The notes under the pieces: model-generated
What the model was told of the DNA's origin: nothing
What the model saw: the letters and a program-made list of their open reading frames with translations, nothing else
Databases searched by the model: none
Assembly (NCBI GenBank): GCA_036785325.1
Contig: JAXIVH010000002.1
Span: forward strand, 1,351,182 to 1,415,181
DNA: 64,000 nt
Source of the DNA: Urophycis tenuis
Taxonomy: Eukaryota; Chordata; Actinopteri; Gadiformes; Phycidae
Direction of reading: 5' to 3'
Program-made: the position numbers and the translations under genes
Part shown: positions 49,619-61,035 of the stretch, piece after piece
Numbering within the stretch: the stretch's first letter is position 1
Layout: each line of letters starts with the position of its first letter

Positions 49619-49928
49619 GGTGGCGTTGTCGAGCAACTCGCCCCCCCCCCCCCCCCCCCCCCCTCCTTCTCTCCATTCCGCCACAAGTTGGCGTTGTCGG
49701 CAGGATGCACTGTTGGAGGACAGAGACGTGACTTTCATTTTTTTTGTGTTATTAGTTTGACTTCGTTTGTTTGTTTTTTTTTCTTTCCCTTTTTGGTTTT
49801 GTTGGGTTACGTGGTGGTGTGTTGAGGCGGTGCTGAAGACGGAGCGGCAGCATATATTTTTTTTTCTCTTCCTTGTTGCCAATTGGTAAAATCAGGTCTC
49901 CATTTTTGAGTTGGTGAGTGTGGTTTCT

Positions 49929-51027
49929 ATGGTTGCCATGGAGGAGGAACTGCAGCAGCTCAGAGAGCTAGTGGCACAGCTTAGAGCAGATAACGAGCAG
50001 CTGGCTCGAGCGAGAGATGCTTCCCAGGCCGGTTCCAGTAGGGCTGACCCTGCTCCTGTTGCTTCAGGTGATAATCCTCCAACTGCTGGTACTAGCTCCA
50101 GGGTCACTGAACGGCCGGTTGTCATACCTAGAGATCGTAGATGTCCCATGTTCAATGGCAGAACAGGTGTAGGCATAGCTGAGTGGAAAGAGGAGCTACA
50201 GGTGTGTATGCGTGCTCGCCACCTGTCTGTTCGTGATCAGGCTTTCTTCATCTTTGACCACCTGGAAGGGGAGGCCAGAGAGGAGATAAAGTATCGCCCC
50301 CGTGTGGAGAGGGAGGATCCTGACCAGGTTTTGACCATCTTGACTGAGCTGTATGGCTGTGTTCATTCATATGTGACCCTGCAGCAATCTTTCTTCTCCA
50401 GGAAACAGCAGGACGGGGAAACATTGCTGAGTTGAGTTTTTCTTGGCTCTGATGGCCCTGATGGAGCGTGTCAAGCAGTCAGCACCTGATGCTCTGCCTA
50501 ACGCAGAAATCCTTCTTCGTGATCAGTTCGTGGAGCATGTGCTTGATGGTGCCCTTCGCAGGGAATTGAAACAGTTCATTCGTCGCGACCCCACTGCTTC
50601 TCTGCTCGACACACGTGGAGAGGCCATTAGATGGGAAAGGGAGGGCTTTCCAAGGGGTGTTAGGGAACGTAGCCATTCTCTTCCTTCGGCCTACGGTCTA
50701 CAGTATGGAGTACAGGGTAGTTCTCACCCTGCCCCTCTTGTCTCACCCCATGACTCAGAGTTGAGCGAAGTGAAGTCTCTCTTGAAACACCAACAAGAAC
50801 TGCTTGACCGACTGGCCCAGACCATGGCTTATTTGCAGGCCGGTCCTTTTCCACCTCGGCCCCCTCGCAATGGGCCTTTGATCTGCAGAAGATGTCAACA
50901 GCCAGGTCATTATGCCAGTGAGTGTGATGGGGAGCGGGTCCTCCCTCGTCCCTGTGCTGGTTCTTTGACTGGTCGACCTGCTACGGTGACTGGATTTTCC
51001 CGCCCTGCACTTCAGCCGGAAAACTGA
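49929..51027 (+). pseudogene. Gypsy gag with zinc knuckle, one frameshift
   Basis: The first frame starts MVAMEEELQQLRELVAQL, a coiled-coil-like start, and continues through FNGRTGVGIAEWKEEL and FDHLEGEAREEIKYRP, typical capsid-region sequence. It ends at a stop near 50433. The second frame resumes at ALMALMERVKQSAPDA, reaches LRDQFVEHVLDGALRREL and ends with the CCHC knuckle CRRCQQPGHYASEC. The frame change lies at about 50425-50440, where GAG-TT appears duplicated. Confidence 0.8.
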
Positions 51028-51101
51028 CGCCCACTGAGCTGCAGAGCCAAAGCTCAGTTGGGGAGGCTGGAGGCTCACATCCTGACCTCTTTGATCGGAT
51101 A

Positions 51102-54100
51102 ATGGCACCGTGTCCCCATATTGATGTTTTGATGGGTGGGGTCACGGTTTCATGCTTGTTAGATAGTGGTTCCATGGTGTCAACGATCCCTGAGAGTTTC
51201 TTTGTAGAACATTTTGCACCATGGGGCCAAGAGCACCTTCGGTCTTGTAATTGGCTGCAATTGCGGGCAGCCAATGGTCTTTGTATCCCGTACATCGGTT
51301 ACTTGGAGCTGGATGTGACCTTGTGTGGAAAAGTTGTCCCGGGTTGTGGGATTCTGGTGGTGAGAGACCCTCCTAATGCTGCATCTGCTTCCCCGGGAAT
51401 CTTGGGGAGCAACATCATCCGTCGATGCTATCGGGAACTCTTTGCCATGTATGGCCCCGCCCTCTTCAATGCGCCGTCAGTAGTGCAAGCCCCAGGCCCA
51501 GTCCTTGAAGCCTTGCAACGGTGCCATCAGGCCGCCACAAAACATCAGAGAAACATTACTGGTTCCGCCCGGGTTCGGGGGAGACGGGCAATACGAATAC
51601 CTGGTGGAGCACTGAAGCTTGTGGCAACCACCTGTGCAGAGCAGCGGGCTGGTCAGGCCGTGCTGTTTGAACCAACAGAGTCTGGCCTGCCAGCAGGGTT
51701 GATGACTTTCCCTTGCGTGGTCCAGGTTACCCGTGGTACAGTTTACATCCCAGTGGTCAATGTGGGGATGACTGATGTCCTTCTCTACCGACGTATTGGT
51801 CTTGGCGTGTTAAGTAGTGCGCAGGTTGTCAGTCTACCAGCTGGCGTAACTGAGGTGAAGCCCACGACAGCCTCAGTTTCATCCCATGCAGCTGCTGGTG
51901 CAACAACGGGTGGGGTACAAGCTGTGGACCTGTCTGCTTTAGCCGAGCAAGAGCAGAGTGAGGTGCATGCTCTACTGCAGAAATACCAGGCAGTTTTTTC
52001 AAACCACGACGGCGACTTGGGATGTATCAACCTTATCTCTCACGAGATTCCCTTGCTGGACGAGGTTCCGGTGAGACAGCGGTACCGACGGGTACCACCT
52101 TCGGAGTACGAGGAGGTGAAGGCTCACATTGACCAGTTGCTTGAAGCAAAGGTGATCCGGGAAAGCAATAGCCCCTTTGCTTCCACCATTGTCCTTGTCC
52201 GTAAAAAGGATGGTAGTCTCCGGATGTGTGTTGACTACCGCCTGCTTAATAGCAAGACACGGAAGGACGCATTTCCCCTACCTCACATCGAGGATAGCCT
52301 TGACTCCCTTGCTGGAGCTCGCTGGTTCACCACCCTCGATTTAGCGAGTGGGTACAACCAGGTCCCCGTCGCAGAGCAGGACAAGTCGAAGACAGCCTTT
52401 TGTACACCTTTCGGTCTCTTTGAGTTTAACCGTATGCCATTCGGCTTGTGCAACGCCCCAAGCACCTTTCAGAAATTAATGCAAATGATGTTTGGGGACC
52501 AACAGTGTCAATCCCTGCTCTTGTACTTGGACGATATTGTTGTATTTTCATCTTCTGTCTCCCAACACTTGCAGCGACTGGAGGTGGTCCTCAGTCGGCT
52601 TCAGAGGGAAGGCTTAAAGGTCAAACTTGAGAAGTGTGCCTTTTTCAAAAGGGAGGTCCGTTACCTGGGGCACATTATCTCGAGCCGAGGTGTTTCCACG
52701 GACCCGGCCAAGATTGAGGCGGTGGCAGAATGGCAGCGGCCCTGCCATGTGTCAGAGCTGCGCTCGTTCTTGGGGTTCGCCAGCCACTACAGGCGGTTTG
52801 TGGAGGGGTTCGCTAAGCTGGCGGGCCCCCTGCATAAGTTGGTGGCAGAGCATGCAGGTACCCGGTCCAAGCGAGGCTCTGGGTGGGATTTGGGCTCTGC
52901 ATGGACAACCCAGTGTGAACAAAGCTTTAAAACTTTGAAGGCGAAGTTGGTCTCGGCCCCAGTGTTGGCCTATGCAGATTTCGCACGCCCTTTCATCTTG
53001 GAGATCGTTACCTGGATTCTGCCAAGTTGGGGGCCACAGAACAGCGGTGGGCCTCTCAATTGGCTGTCTTTGACTTCGAGATCAGGTATCGTATCGTATG
53101 ATGCTCTCTCCCGGCAGTATCTGTCAGGGTCCAGTCTGGCTGAACGAGCGCTAGCTGGCACTTTGGTCCCACTGCTCCCCCAGCCAGCTTCAGTCTTGAC
53201 CCCAGTGGTACCTGCAGCCCAGGCCGCGGTGTCTGTCTTCCAGGGTCATTCTCCATCTGACCTTCGTTCCTTACAGGAGGCGGATTCTCTCTTGGGTGAC
53301 AACTTTCTGTGCTTTTGGCGGAGGCGGGTTAAACCGACTCAGGAGGAGAGGCAACAACTTCCTGCCTTTGCTTTGACGCTCCTGAGAGAATGGGACCGCT
53401 TGGTCGAACAAGGTGTACTGTACCGCCAGACTTTCCGTCCAGATGGGGGGAAGGGTGTCTCCAGCTTGTTCTGCCTGCTGTCCTTAAGAAGGAGACCCTG
53501 ACCCAGTTACATCAAGACCATGGTCACCAGGGTATCGAGCGCACCACAGAACTGGTACGACCGTGTTGTTACAGGCCGAGAATGTCTGCTGACATCAAGG
53601 AGTGGGTCCAGACCTGCGAACGCTGCCAAGTTACCAAAGATTCAGGGTCAGTGCCCCACAGCTTTATGGGTCACGTGCTGGCATCCCGGCCGAATGAGAT
53701 TGTCGCCATCGACTTAACATTGCTAGAACCATCACAGAGCGGGTTGGAGAACGTTTTAGTGATGACCGATGTGTTTAGTAAATACACTGTGGCAGTCCCA
53801 ACCCGGGACCAGCGTGCTGCGACTGTTTGCCCAGATCTTGCTGACCGAATGGTTTTTCCAGTTTGGCGTTCCAAGTCGCATTCATTCCGACGAGGGTCGG
53901 AGCTTTGAGAGTTCCCTGATCCACCAGCTCTGCCGCTTGTACGTGGTTGACAAATCGCGAACCACCCCTTACCATCCAGCCGGCAACGGACAGGTGGAAC
54001 GCTTTAATCGGACGCTCCATGACTTATTGCAAACTTTGCCAGTCTCCCGGAAGCGGGATTGGGTTTCTTGTCTGCACCATGTGTTGTTTTGTTATAACAC

Positions 54101-54956
54101 TACGCCACATCAAAGTACAGGGGAGTCACCTTTCTTCCTGATGTTTTGTCGAGAGCCCAGGCTCCCTGTGGACTTTCTGTTGGGCCGGGTCCAGGACCCT
54201 GAGCCAGGGGAGGTACAGGACTGGATGACCGATTATCAGGCGAGGCTCAGAGTGGCATTTGAGAATGCTCGTGGTAGGTTGTTGGCCGCTGCAGGTCAAC
54301 GGAAGGAGCGACATGATCGGCATGTTCGAGAGGCCCCTTTGCAGGTGGGCCAGCTGGTCTATCTCCGAGACCTTGGTGTCAGGGGTCGACACAAGCTTCA
54401 CGACAAGTGGAGCCCAGTGCTCTACCAGGTGCTGAAAGCCTTATCCAGCAGTGGAGCAGTTTACACCATTGCCCCTGCTTAGGAGCTCCACAAGGCTCGG
54501 CAGGTGCATCAGGATATGCTGAAGGCTCAGGTTGTGTCCAGTGCATGCCCTCCCAGGGTGCTTTCTCCACCAGCTGCGACGGCGCCCGTAAGTTCCCCTG
54601 ACTCACCTGAAGATGGGGAACTATGGCTGCTGGCCTGTGACAGTTCTGCACCTTCCACCACTGAGGCACTAGCTCGATCTTGCCCTACGGGACCTGTTAC
54701 TATGACTCCAGCAGGCGCTGAATCTGACCCAGGCCCAAGTTCGGAGCCAGAGCGTGTTCATTCTGTGGCTCCGCCCTCTAGTGGTCAGCCTAGCTCTTCT
54801 CAGTCAACTTGGCGTCGTACTGGCCGTTCCACCGCCGGTCAACATTCCAACATTCATCATCTTCCCCAACCGGTGGGCATCAGGGGTAACGGGGGACTTG
54901 AATTTGCAGGTCCCGTGGTAAATGTACAGTCCATTCTCTTTAGGCCTTGGTCCTAG
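51102..54956 (+). pseudogene. Gypsy pol: protease, RT, truncated RNase H, integrase
   Basis: The protease has VSCLLDSGSMVSTI. The RT has RQRYRRVPPSEYEEVKAHI, VRKKDGSLRMCVDYRLLN, FTTLDLASGYNQVPV and LLLYLDDIVVFSSS. RNase H stops at APVLAYADFARPFILEI and jumps to the segment before ADALSRQY, so its core is deleted near 53008. The integrase zinc region is HGHQGIERTTELVRPC with CERC; its catalytic residues are in AIDLT, HSDEG and GNGQVERF. A single-base insertion near 53828 shifts the frame inside integrase, and a TAG at 54480 interrupts the C-terminus, which continues as ELHKARQVHQDML. Confidence 0.82.
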
Positions 54957-55015
54957 GTGGTTTGGTTAACAAATAGTCCGCCGTCGGGGCGATGACGCAG
55001 AGAGCGGAGGTGGAA

Positions 55016-55176
55016 TGTGGCAGGTTGAGTGTTGCTCCTCCTCCACTCAGGTGATTTCTGGTGGGCGGATTGCAGAGTGGTTTCACCTGTATAAGTGCCG
55101 CGCCTTCTCTGGTGCGCACACTGCTGCCTGGCACTCGTGGTGAGGACTCGGTGTGGCGTGTGTGGATTGTTGGCTT
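55016..55176 (+). mobile_element. Truncated 3' LTR
   Basis: It has 161 bp identical, except for one base, to the start of the 5' LTR. It stops after GGATTGTTGGCTTG, where the segmental duplication begins. Confidence 0.9.
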
Positions 55177-55229
55177 GTGGTAGTATAACCACAGCCACCC
55201 ACATCGACTTCCAGAAATCACAATTTAAC

Positions 55230-55475
55230 CAGGCCAATCATGGACTGTGTCATGGTTGATGATGTAACCGGGCCAATCATGAACTGTGTCATAGTTGATG
55301 ATGTAACCGGGCCAATCATGGACTGTGTCGTAGTTGATGATGTAACCGGGCCAATCATGGACTGTGTCGTAGTTGATGATGTAACTAGGCCAATCATGGA
55401 CTGTGTCGTAGTTGATGATGTAACTGGGCCAATAAGGGACTGTGTCGTAGTTGATGATGTAACCGGGCCAAACAG
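55230..55475. repeat. 39-bp minisatellite, 6 copies (copy B)
   Basis: It has the same unit as at 35350-35865. The outer units match those of copy A best, so the change was an internal gain or loss of seven units. Confidence 0.95.
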
Positions 55476-56436
55476 GGACAGTTGGTGAGGTAAAAACACA
55501 GGCTGACACTAGCAAAAAAGTAATGGTGTCTCCTGAAGCAGCAAGTGTTAACGTTAACATTAGTAGAGTTAACAGAACCATGTGCAAGTCATTGCAGAAA
55601 TAGACAAGAGTATGCACTAACAGAGTTTCTCGGCAGATAATAGGTTTTCGTCGTTCTGAACAGCACACCGTGATGGGGTCGCATGTTTTCTTTCGCTGAT
55701 TGGCTGGTGGAATTTGTCTGTCAAGTGGTCCTGCCCACTGAGGACCAGACTGATCCATGTAGCAAAACAGAATGTGAAGTCATGTGATTAGGATGGGTCC
55801 CCGGGCTTAGACCGTCTGCCAAAGCAACTAAATGATGAACTCATAGATTTGTCTGGTTCCCAGGCTAAGTCAACCCAAGACATTTTTTAACCAAATCACA
55901 TATTTCTGTGGAGAAATCCCATTGAATTAGACCAACCACGGCAGGAACAGTTCATGGAGATTCAGATGACAAAAGTGTTTCTTTATTTTGCATCATAAGA
56001 TACATTAATTATTTTATGTGTGTAGTGAAATTGGGCAGTAGGCCTATTATAAAGCCTACTAAATATGACCGTACTCTTCTATGCTGAATCATACAATTGC
56101 TAATTTAGGAAATATCCAACCCAACAACCACACATTAGGTATAAAATATATGAGACAGCTAAAATACCAGATTAAATCACAGGAAAGAGATTATTACATT
56201 TACAAATGATAAAGACTAGGCTTGCACTTGCATTGACATCATTTTTTCATCATGAATCCGCCACATCATGAACCTGACAGGTGATAAGCCTCAAACGGGC
56301 GGTAAGCCTCAGACGAGCTGTGGCTCGTCTGAGGCTTATCGTTTGGCCTCAAGGTTTGTTAAGTTTCCATGTGTTACTGCTGATCCCAACCCCCTGAAGT
56401 GGACAAGCATGTGAACCTCTTCATGTGGATGACTGA

Positions 56437-56619
56437 TCATTCAACTAGGCTCCAGGGAAAAGAAAAAGTCTCTCCTTTCATTTCGTCGTTGATGTAAGCT
56501 GAGAACCGGAGATCCTCCTCTGGGCTGAAATGGTTTTTCCAGTCTCCGACAATGCCTGAAACACGCGCACAATAACACACACACACACACACGCGCGCGC
56601 ACAAGCACACGCACGCATG

Positions 56620-56695
<76 letters not shown>

Positions 56696-57154
56696 CTCTC
56701 TCTTATAAAATTCTATCAACACATTTTTAGATGAAAAATCATAACCCAAACCCAAATTTCAAAACTTAGGATAGAATGTAAGTATGGACTCAGACTGCCC
56801 TTTAGGGGTTCAACGCCTGCTATTGCAGGAGTTACCTGGTATTGTGCCGTTTTGGGTTACAAGGCACATCAATCAAACATTGTGGTTACACCCTGATGAT
56901 ATAAACAACTTGCCTATTTGTTTGAATAACAAAAAACACATGTCTTCAGCATCAGTTTGAGGGAAGTCTGTACCTTTTCTGAGAAACAGAGACTTGCTGG
57001 GGTCCATGTATTTCTTTGGGACCAGTGAGTAGTTGGACATGCAGTTGTTGCTCATGTTCTTGAAGCAGCAGTGCTCGGCTATCTCTTGCAGTGTTTATTT
57101 GCTTGGGTTGGTGCCGAGGAACGTTGAATAGTCCCCCAGAGTTCCAGGGAGATT
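56437..57154 (-). pseudogene. Sulfotransferase pseudogene fragment (exons 5 and 6)
   Basis: Exon 5' is 56974-57154 and exon 6' is 56437-56555; both keep length and splice sites. In exon 5' the codon after NPSK is TAA where the intact gene has GAA, a nonsense change (plus strand TTTATTTGC instead of TTTCTTTGC, near 57098). Exon 6' has Ser for Tyr in GETFSFPWSLVE. Exons 1-4 are not in the window on this side. Confidence 0.9.
56576..56693. repeat. (CA)n microsatellite
   Basis: This is the copy-B counterpart of 36947-37050, with a CTCTCTCTCT end absent from copy A. Confidence 0.95.
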
Positions 57155-57506
57155 CTGTGGTGAGGAGAAGGACACGAGGAGGTGTGCCAAGGAGCCCATT
57201 AGAGTAGCCCACAGGATCTGAAGTGGTTGTTGTATGCCCCCCAGCCAAAGTAATAATGAGCATATCATGTGAATCATATCATATGAATATATGAAATAAA
57301 TAATGTAATAAATAATGTATTCATTAATATGTATTCATCAAGAGGAAAATATGTTTAAATCGAGCAAACCAGATTTGAGGACTTCCGGTTATGGCGGCTC
57401 AGTGAACGGTCGGGTCAATTTAGTCCTCCAGTGAATTTTAAGATTTAATAGTGAATAAGCCCTATTAGTAGCATCTGTGAAAAAGAGGCTCACTAAGAAC
57501 AACACG

Positions 57507-58412
57507 ATGTCGACACCGAGAGTCCGTGGACAAGGAAACCACGAAAAGAAACCGACCAACAACCCAAAGGATCCTAAAATGCCAGCCTCGGCTAGCAACA
57601 AGCCAGAGCTAACACCTGTAATGGCTGCTAGCGACACGCTACAGACATCCGAACCACCGCCTTGGTTCTCCGCTGAAATGCAGAAGTTTGCGGCAACAAT
57701 TCACACTTCCATTACAACCCGACTACACCAAGTTGACGCCGCACTGGAAAAGATGAGTGAAGCCATACTCTCGACTAACGCGAAAGTTACGGTACTCGAG
57801 GCCAAATGCTCCGACTACGAGTCCACGGCCGTGGACCTGCGTCAGGGGCTGAAAGAGCTGGAGCGGGCGCACCAAAAAGAAGTGATGGAGCTAAAAGACA
57901 AATTGGACGATTATGAAAACAGGCAGCGCCGTAAGAACTTGAGAATCGTGGGCTTTCCACATGGAGTCGAGGGGACTAACGCGGTGGATTTTCTAGAGAA
58001 ATGGTTACCGGAAATCTTGGGACTCCCCGGCCCGATAGAGATAGAGAGAGCCCACCACGCGCTACAGAGACGCCCGAGCAAGCAGGGAGCCCCCAGAGCC
58101 TTCGTTCTCAAACTTCTTCGCTATAGGGATGTGACCCAGATATTAGATGCCGCCCGTAAGAGGGGAGAGCTACGGTATGGCAACTCAAAGATCATGATAT
58201 TCCCCGATCTCTCGCCCAGGCTACACCAAAGGAGAATGATATTCACTCCCCTAAAGAAGCAGCTCCGACAGGCCGGTGTGAAGTACGGGATGATGTACCC
58301 GGCTACGCTCAGAGTGGACATGCGATCAGGAGGAACCAAATCGTTTGACTCAGCGGAGGCAGCCTCATCGTTCCTGCACAGGGAATACCCGGAGGTATTC
58401 TCACCAAGTTAA
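57507..58412 (+). CDS. LINE ORF1 protein (L1 type), intact 301 residues
   Basis: ORF1p of L1 binds RNA as a trimer and packages the element transcript. The frame starts MSTPRVRGQGNHEKK. A coiled coil is expected at about residues 75-140 (heptad-like VDAALEKMSEAILSTNAKV and ELERAHQKEVMELKDKLDDY). The RRM-like and C-terminal domains carry RRKNLRIVGFPHGVEG, FLEKWLPEILG, IERAHHALQRRPS, FVLKLLRYRDVTQILDAAR and IMIFPDLSPRLHQRR, all typical of the transposase_22 family. I start at the ATG 57507 because the longer frame opens with GTG. No stop interrupts it. Confidence 0.85.
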   Translation: MSTPRVRGQGNHEKKPTNNPKDPKMPASASNKPELTPVMAASDTLQTSEPPPWFSAEMQKFAATIHTSITTRLHQVDAALEKMSEAILSTNAKVTVLEAKCSDYESTAVDLRQGLKELERAHQKEVMELKDKLDDYENRQRRKNLRIVGFPHGVEGTNAVDFLEKWLPEILGLPGPIEIERAHHALQRRPSKQGAPRAFVLKLLRYRDVTQILDAARKRGELRYGNSKIMIFPDLSPRLHQRRMIFTPLKKQLRQAGVKYGMMYPATLRVDMRSGGTKSFDSAEAASSFLHREYPEVFSPS

Positions 58413-59282
58413 ACGGAACATTTACGGTATTTATACGAAAACGCACGAACCCCCAGCGCACACACATATGGTAGATTATAAAGGAGATCACCTGTCAGGT
58501 TAAGTTTTGTGGATACTTGTTATGTTTGTCCAAAAAACTATGCCGCCGGACTGGGTTTTAATCCCGGTGTTAATGAAAGGACTACTAGGTGTATATTTTT
58601 TGTATCCTTAGACGCAGTTACAAAGACAATTTCACAAATGTTCCACTAGACAGGTTTTGAATATAAGCTACGCTCTCCTAATGTGGTTATGCGAATGGGG
58701 ATAATTGTTATAATTGTTGTTATATTGTTTGGGTTGATTAACAACAATCAAGAGGTTTGGTTACATGTTAATACATTTGTCGTTCTTAATTGTAAAGGGT
58801 CTATTCAGAGACTTATATGCATGTATATTTACTGGAGGGCTGATGCAGCCTAAAGTTTGTGATGCTTACATCACCGTGCAAGTTCAACGTAGGTAAGAAG
58901 ACCTCAGTAGGGAATGAGGTCAAAGTGATAGGGGTTAGCTACTACTGGGGCCTCATGTACGAACGTTGCGTATGCACAAAAAAATGGTGTACGTTCATTC
59001 TCACGGCAAAGTGTTGATGTATCAAGACTGAAATGGCCGTATAAATTTGCGTGCCTCACGTCAACTCTTGAGCTGGCGTACGCACATTTCTACAGCAGTT
59101 GACCCTTTGGCGACACTTAGAGGTGATCAAAGCATCATGTTTAATTTGTCAGAGCAATGAAATTCTTATTACATGGCAGACAACCTCTACACAGTAGATG
59201 GACATAAGAGATAAGAAATAAAAATATTTAAATGCTGGGAAACTGTCATAATAAAGGAATGTGTAAAATAGTAGTTGATTGA

Positions 59283-60535
59283 GTGATGTGCACATTCGAG
59301 ACACGTGAACAATTAACACCGATGAACAATCAACACCGACAAGTCTGCAATAACATGACTGGGTATAAAAGCACACCCAAAAATTCCGTCAACAATCAGA
59401 GGACATTGCGAATCATTGCTCTCGAAATGGTCGACAATTGGCTCATCAGCCGCTTTCGATTCCCTCGGGCAATCCTGCTTCAGTTATGTGCAGAGCTGCG
59501 GCCGGCCTTGGAGCGCGCCACCGCAAGGAGCCATGCCCTGCCGGTCCACGTACAGGTACTTAGTACCTTGGGGTTCCTGGCAACCGGGGCGTTTCAAAGA
59601 GAGTTGGCCGATCGATCGGGTATATGTCAGTCGACCCTGAGCCGGGCCATGCCAGCCGTGTGGGCCGGACTCATCCGCCTGTCAGCCAGGTATATAACAT
59701 TCCCATACAATGCAGCTGAACAGGTCAACATTAAAGCGCAATTTGCAGCGAGAGCCGGTTTTCCTAATATAATCGGAGCTGTCGACTGCACTCACATTGC
59801 CATAAAAGCACCATCACATGACAAATTTGTATATGTGAACAGGAAACATTTCCATTCAATAAATGTAGGCTACAAATTATATGTGATGCGCAAATGTTAT
59901 TAACCAACATTGTGGCGAGGTGGCCTGGTTCAACGCACGACTCATATATTCTGAGTAACAGCATAGTTGGGAACAGACTGCAGGCTGGCATTGTGCGCGA
60001 TGGGTGGCTTCTTGGTGAGTAATTGTATTCTCTTAATTGTCCTAATATTAATCCCCGTGATGCGCATTGAGTGTACGTCCCCAAATACTATCCTGTCTTC
60101 ACAGCATCATTACTTGTTTGTGTGATTGATTCGCTGGTTAAGCAACAGCTTCGGATCTTTCGTACAAGCCCCTGTCTCTGTGTGCAAAGTACTCATGTTA
60201 ATAAACCCGTGCGTAAAGTGTGAAATGTCATTATCAGCCTCACCTTTGCCCCGGCGCCCTTCGGCATTAATTTATAACAATAGTGTGTGATCCATGTAAG
60301 TGGTGTATAAAACTAAGAAATGGGAACAACAAATCCAGTTTACTTATACTGCCTGCTTTCAATTAACCCCAGGCGACCGTGGCTACCCACTGAGGACGTG
60401 GCTTTTGACCCCTCTGACCAACCCTCAGACTGACCGAGAGCGGAGGTACAATGACCTCCATACCCGCACTCGGTCAGTCGTTGAGAGGGCAAAAGGTCTC
60501 CTGAAGGGACGGTGGGCAGCAGTCCTCCTTTTCAC
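59283..60535 (+). pseudogene. Harbinger transposase (HARBI1-like), two exons, damaged
   Basis: Exon 1 encodes RFRFPRAILLQLCAELRPAL, RSGICQSTLSRAMPAVW, IIGAVDCTHIAIKAP with the first catalytic Asp, and YVNRKHFHSINV. Just after, a 1-base shift near 59875 puts STHDSYILSNSIVGNRL, with the second Asp, in another frame. That frame ends at a good donor (TTG|GTGAGT, 60015). An acceptor (CCCCAG, 60371-60372) leads to GDRGYPLRTWLLTPLTN and VVERAKGLLKGRW with the last catalytic Glu. The normal C-terminus after GRW is missing. Confidence 0.8.
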
Positions 60536-60760
60536 TTCCATTTTTATATCTGACCACTTCTTTTTAAGTTCAGCGTGTGTGCGGCTCTCTGAACCCACAG
60601 CGTTGACCGCCTCACACACGCTGTCCCACTCACTCCTCTTCCGCTTGCTGTTAATCCCGGAGGACAAACTGCCAAATAAAACCACCCTCCGAGCCTCCAC
60701 CTCAGTCAGGAGAGTCTCCAGTTCGCACTCGGCAAATTTTCGCTTTTTAGATGTGCTCAT
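60425..60760 (-). CDS. Harbinger SANT/Myb-like DNA-binding protein, C-terminally truncated
   Basis: The frame begins MSTSKKRKFAECELETLLTE and continues INSKRKRSEWDSVCEAVNAV and ELKKKWSDIKMEVKRR, a Myb/SANT-like domain of the kind Harbinger elements use to recruit the transposase to its ends. After VKRR the frame runs straight into the antisense of the transposase C-terminus, so the second half is lost through an internal deletion near 60520. Confidence 0.7.
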   Translation of the reverse strand: MSTSKKRKFAECELETLLTEVEARRVVLFGSLSSGINSKRKRSEWDSVCEAVNAVGSESRTHAELKKKWSDIKMEVKRRTAAHRPFRRPFALSTTDRVRVWRSLYLRSRSV

Positions 60761-61035
60761 TCTCTTTCTATGATCGTACAGAGGGGAATCCTGATGCAGG
60801 GCTCATTTAAATATGATTAACATAATTGAATAGGGGCGTGGACAGGGAGAAGTCTGATACTCGTGCACGTGCGCTCAATTCCACGTTGATTTGGTATGTA
60901 CAAAGGAAATGTGCTTGGGTTCAGGCGTACGCTCAGATTGATACATCTGAATTTTTTTGTGCTTGCGGTTTCTGGCTTTGTGCGTACGCCATGTTTCAGT
61001 AGAAAATCCACGCAATTGTTAGTACATGAGGCCCC

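Larger units (their letters stand above)
48190..55176 (+). mobile_element. Ty3/Gypsy LTR retrotransposon, nearly full length
   Basis: The layout is 5' LTR 48190-49618, primer-binding site TGGCGTTGTCGA at 49621, gag 49929-51027, pol 51102-54480 and on, polypurine tract (GAGAGCGGAGGTGGAA) before 55016, and 161 bp of 3' LTR. I saw one difference between the LTRs over the shared part (GCCACG against GCCGCG), so the insertion is young. The 3' LTR stops at the breakpoint of the segmental duplication. Gag and pol carry frameshifts, a stop and a deletion, so this copy is not autonomous. Confidence 0.88.
55177..57379. repeat. Segmental duplication, copy B (2203 bp)
   Basis: It is a direct-orientation copy of 35292-37750. 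Differences seen include six rather than thirteen minisatellite units, a 4-bp GAGA insertion near 56187, a changed stretch at 56246-56270 and a handful of substitutions. It ends where the L1-like LINE begins. Confidence 0.95.
58947..61035. mobile_element. Harbinger (PIF) transposon inside LINE ORF2
   Basis: The ends GGGGCCTCATGTAC and GTACATGAGGCCCC are perfect inverted repeats; a flanking CTG/CAG extends the pairing. Inside are a plus-strand transposase and a convergent minus-strand SANT/Myb-like gene, the two-gene layout of Harbinger elements. I could not identify the 3-bp target duplication because the repeat ends and flanks overlap in sequence. Confidence 0.85.
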
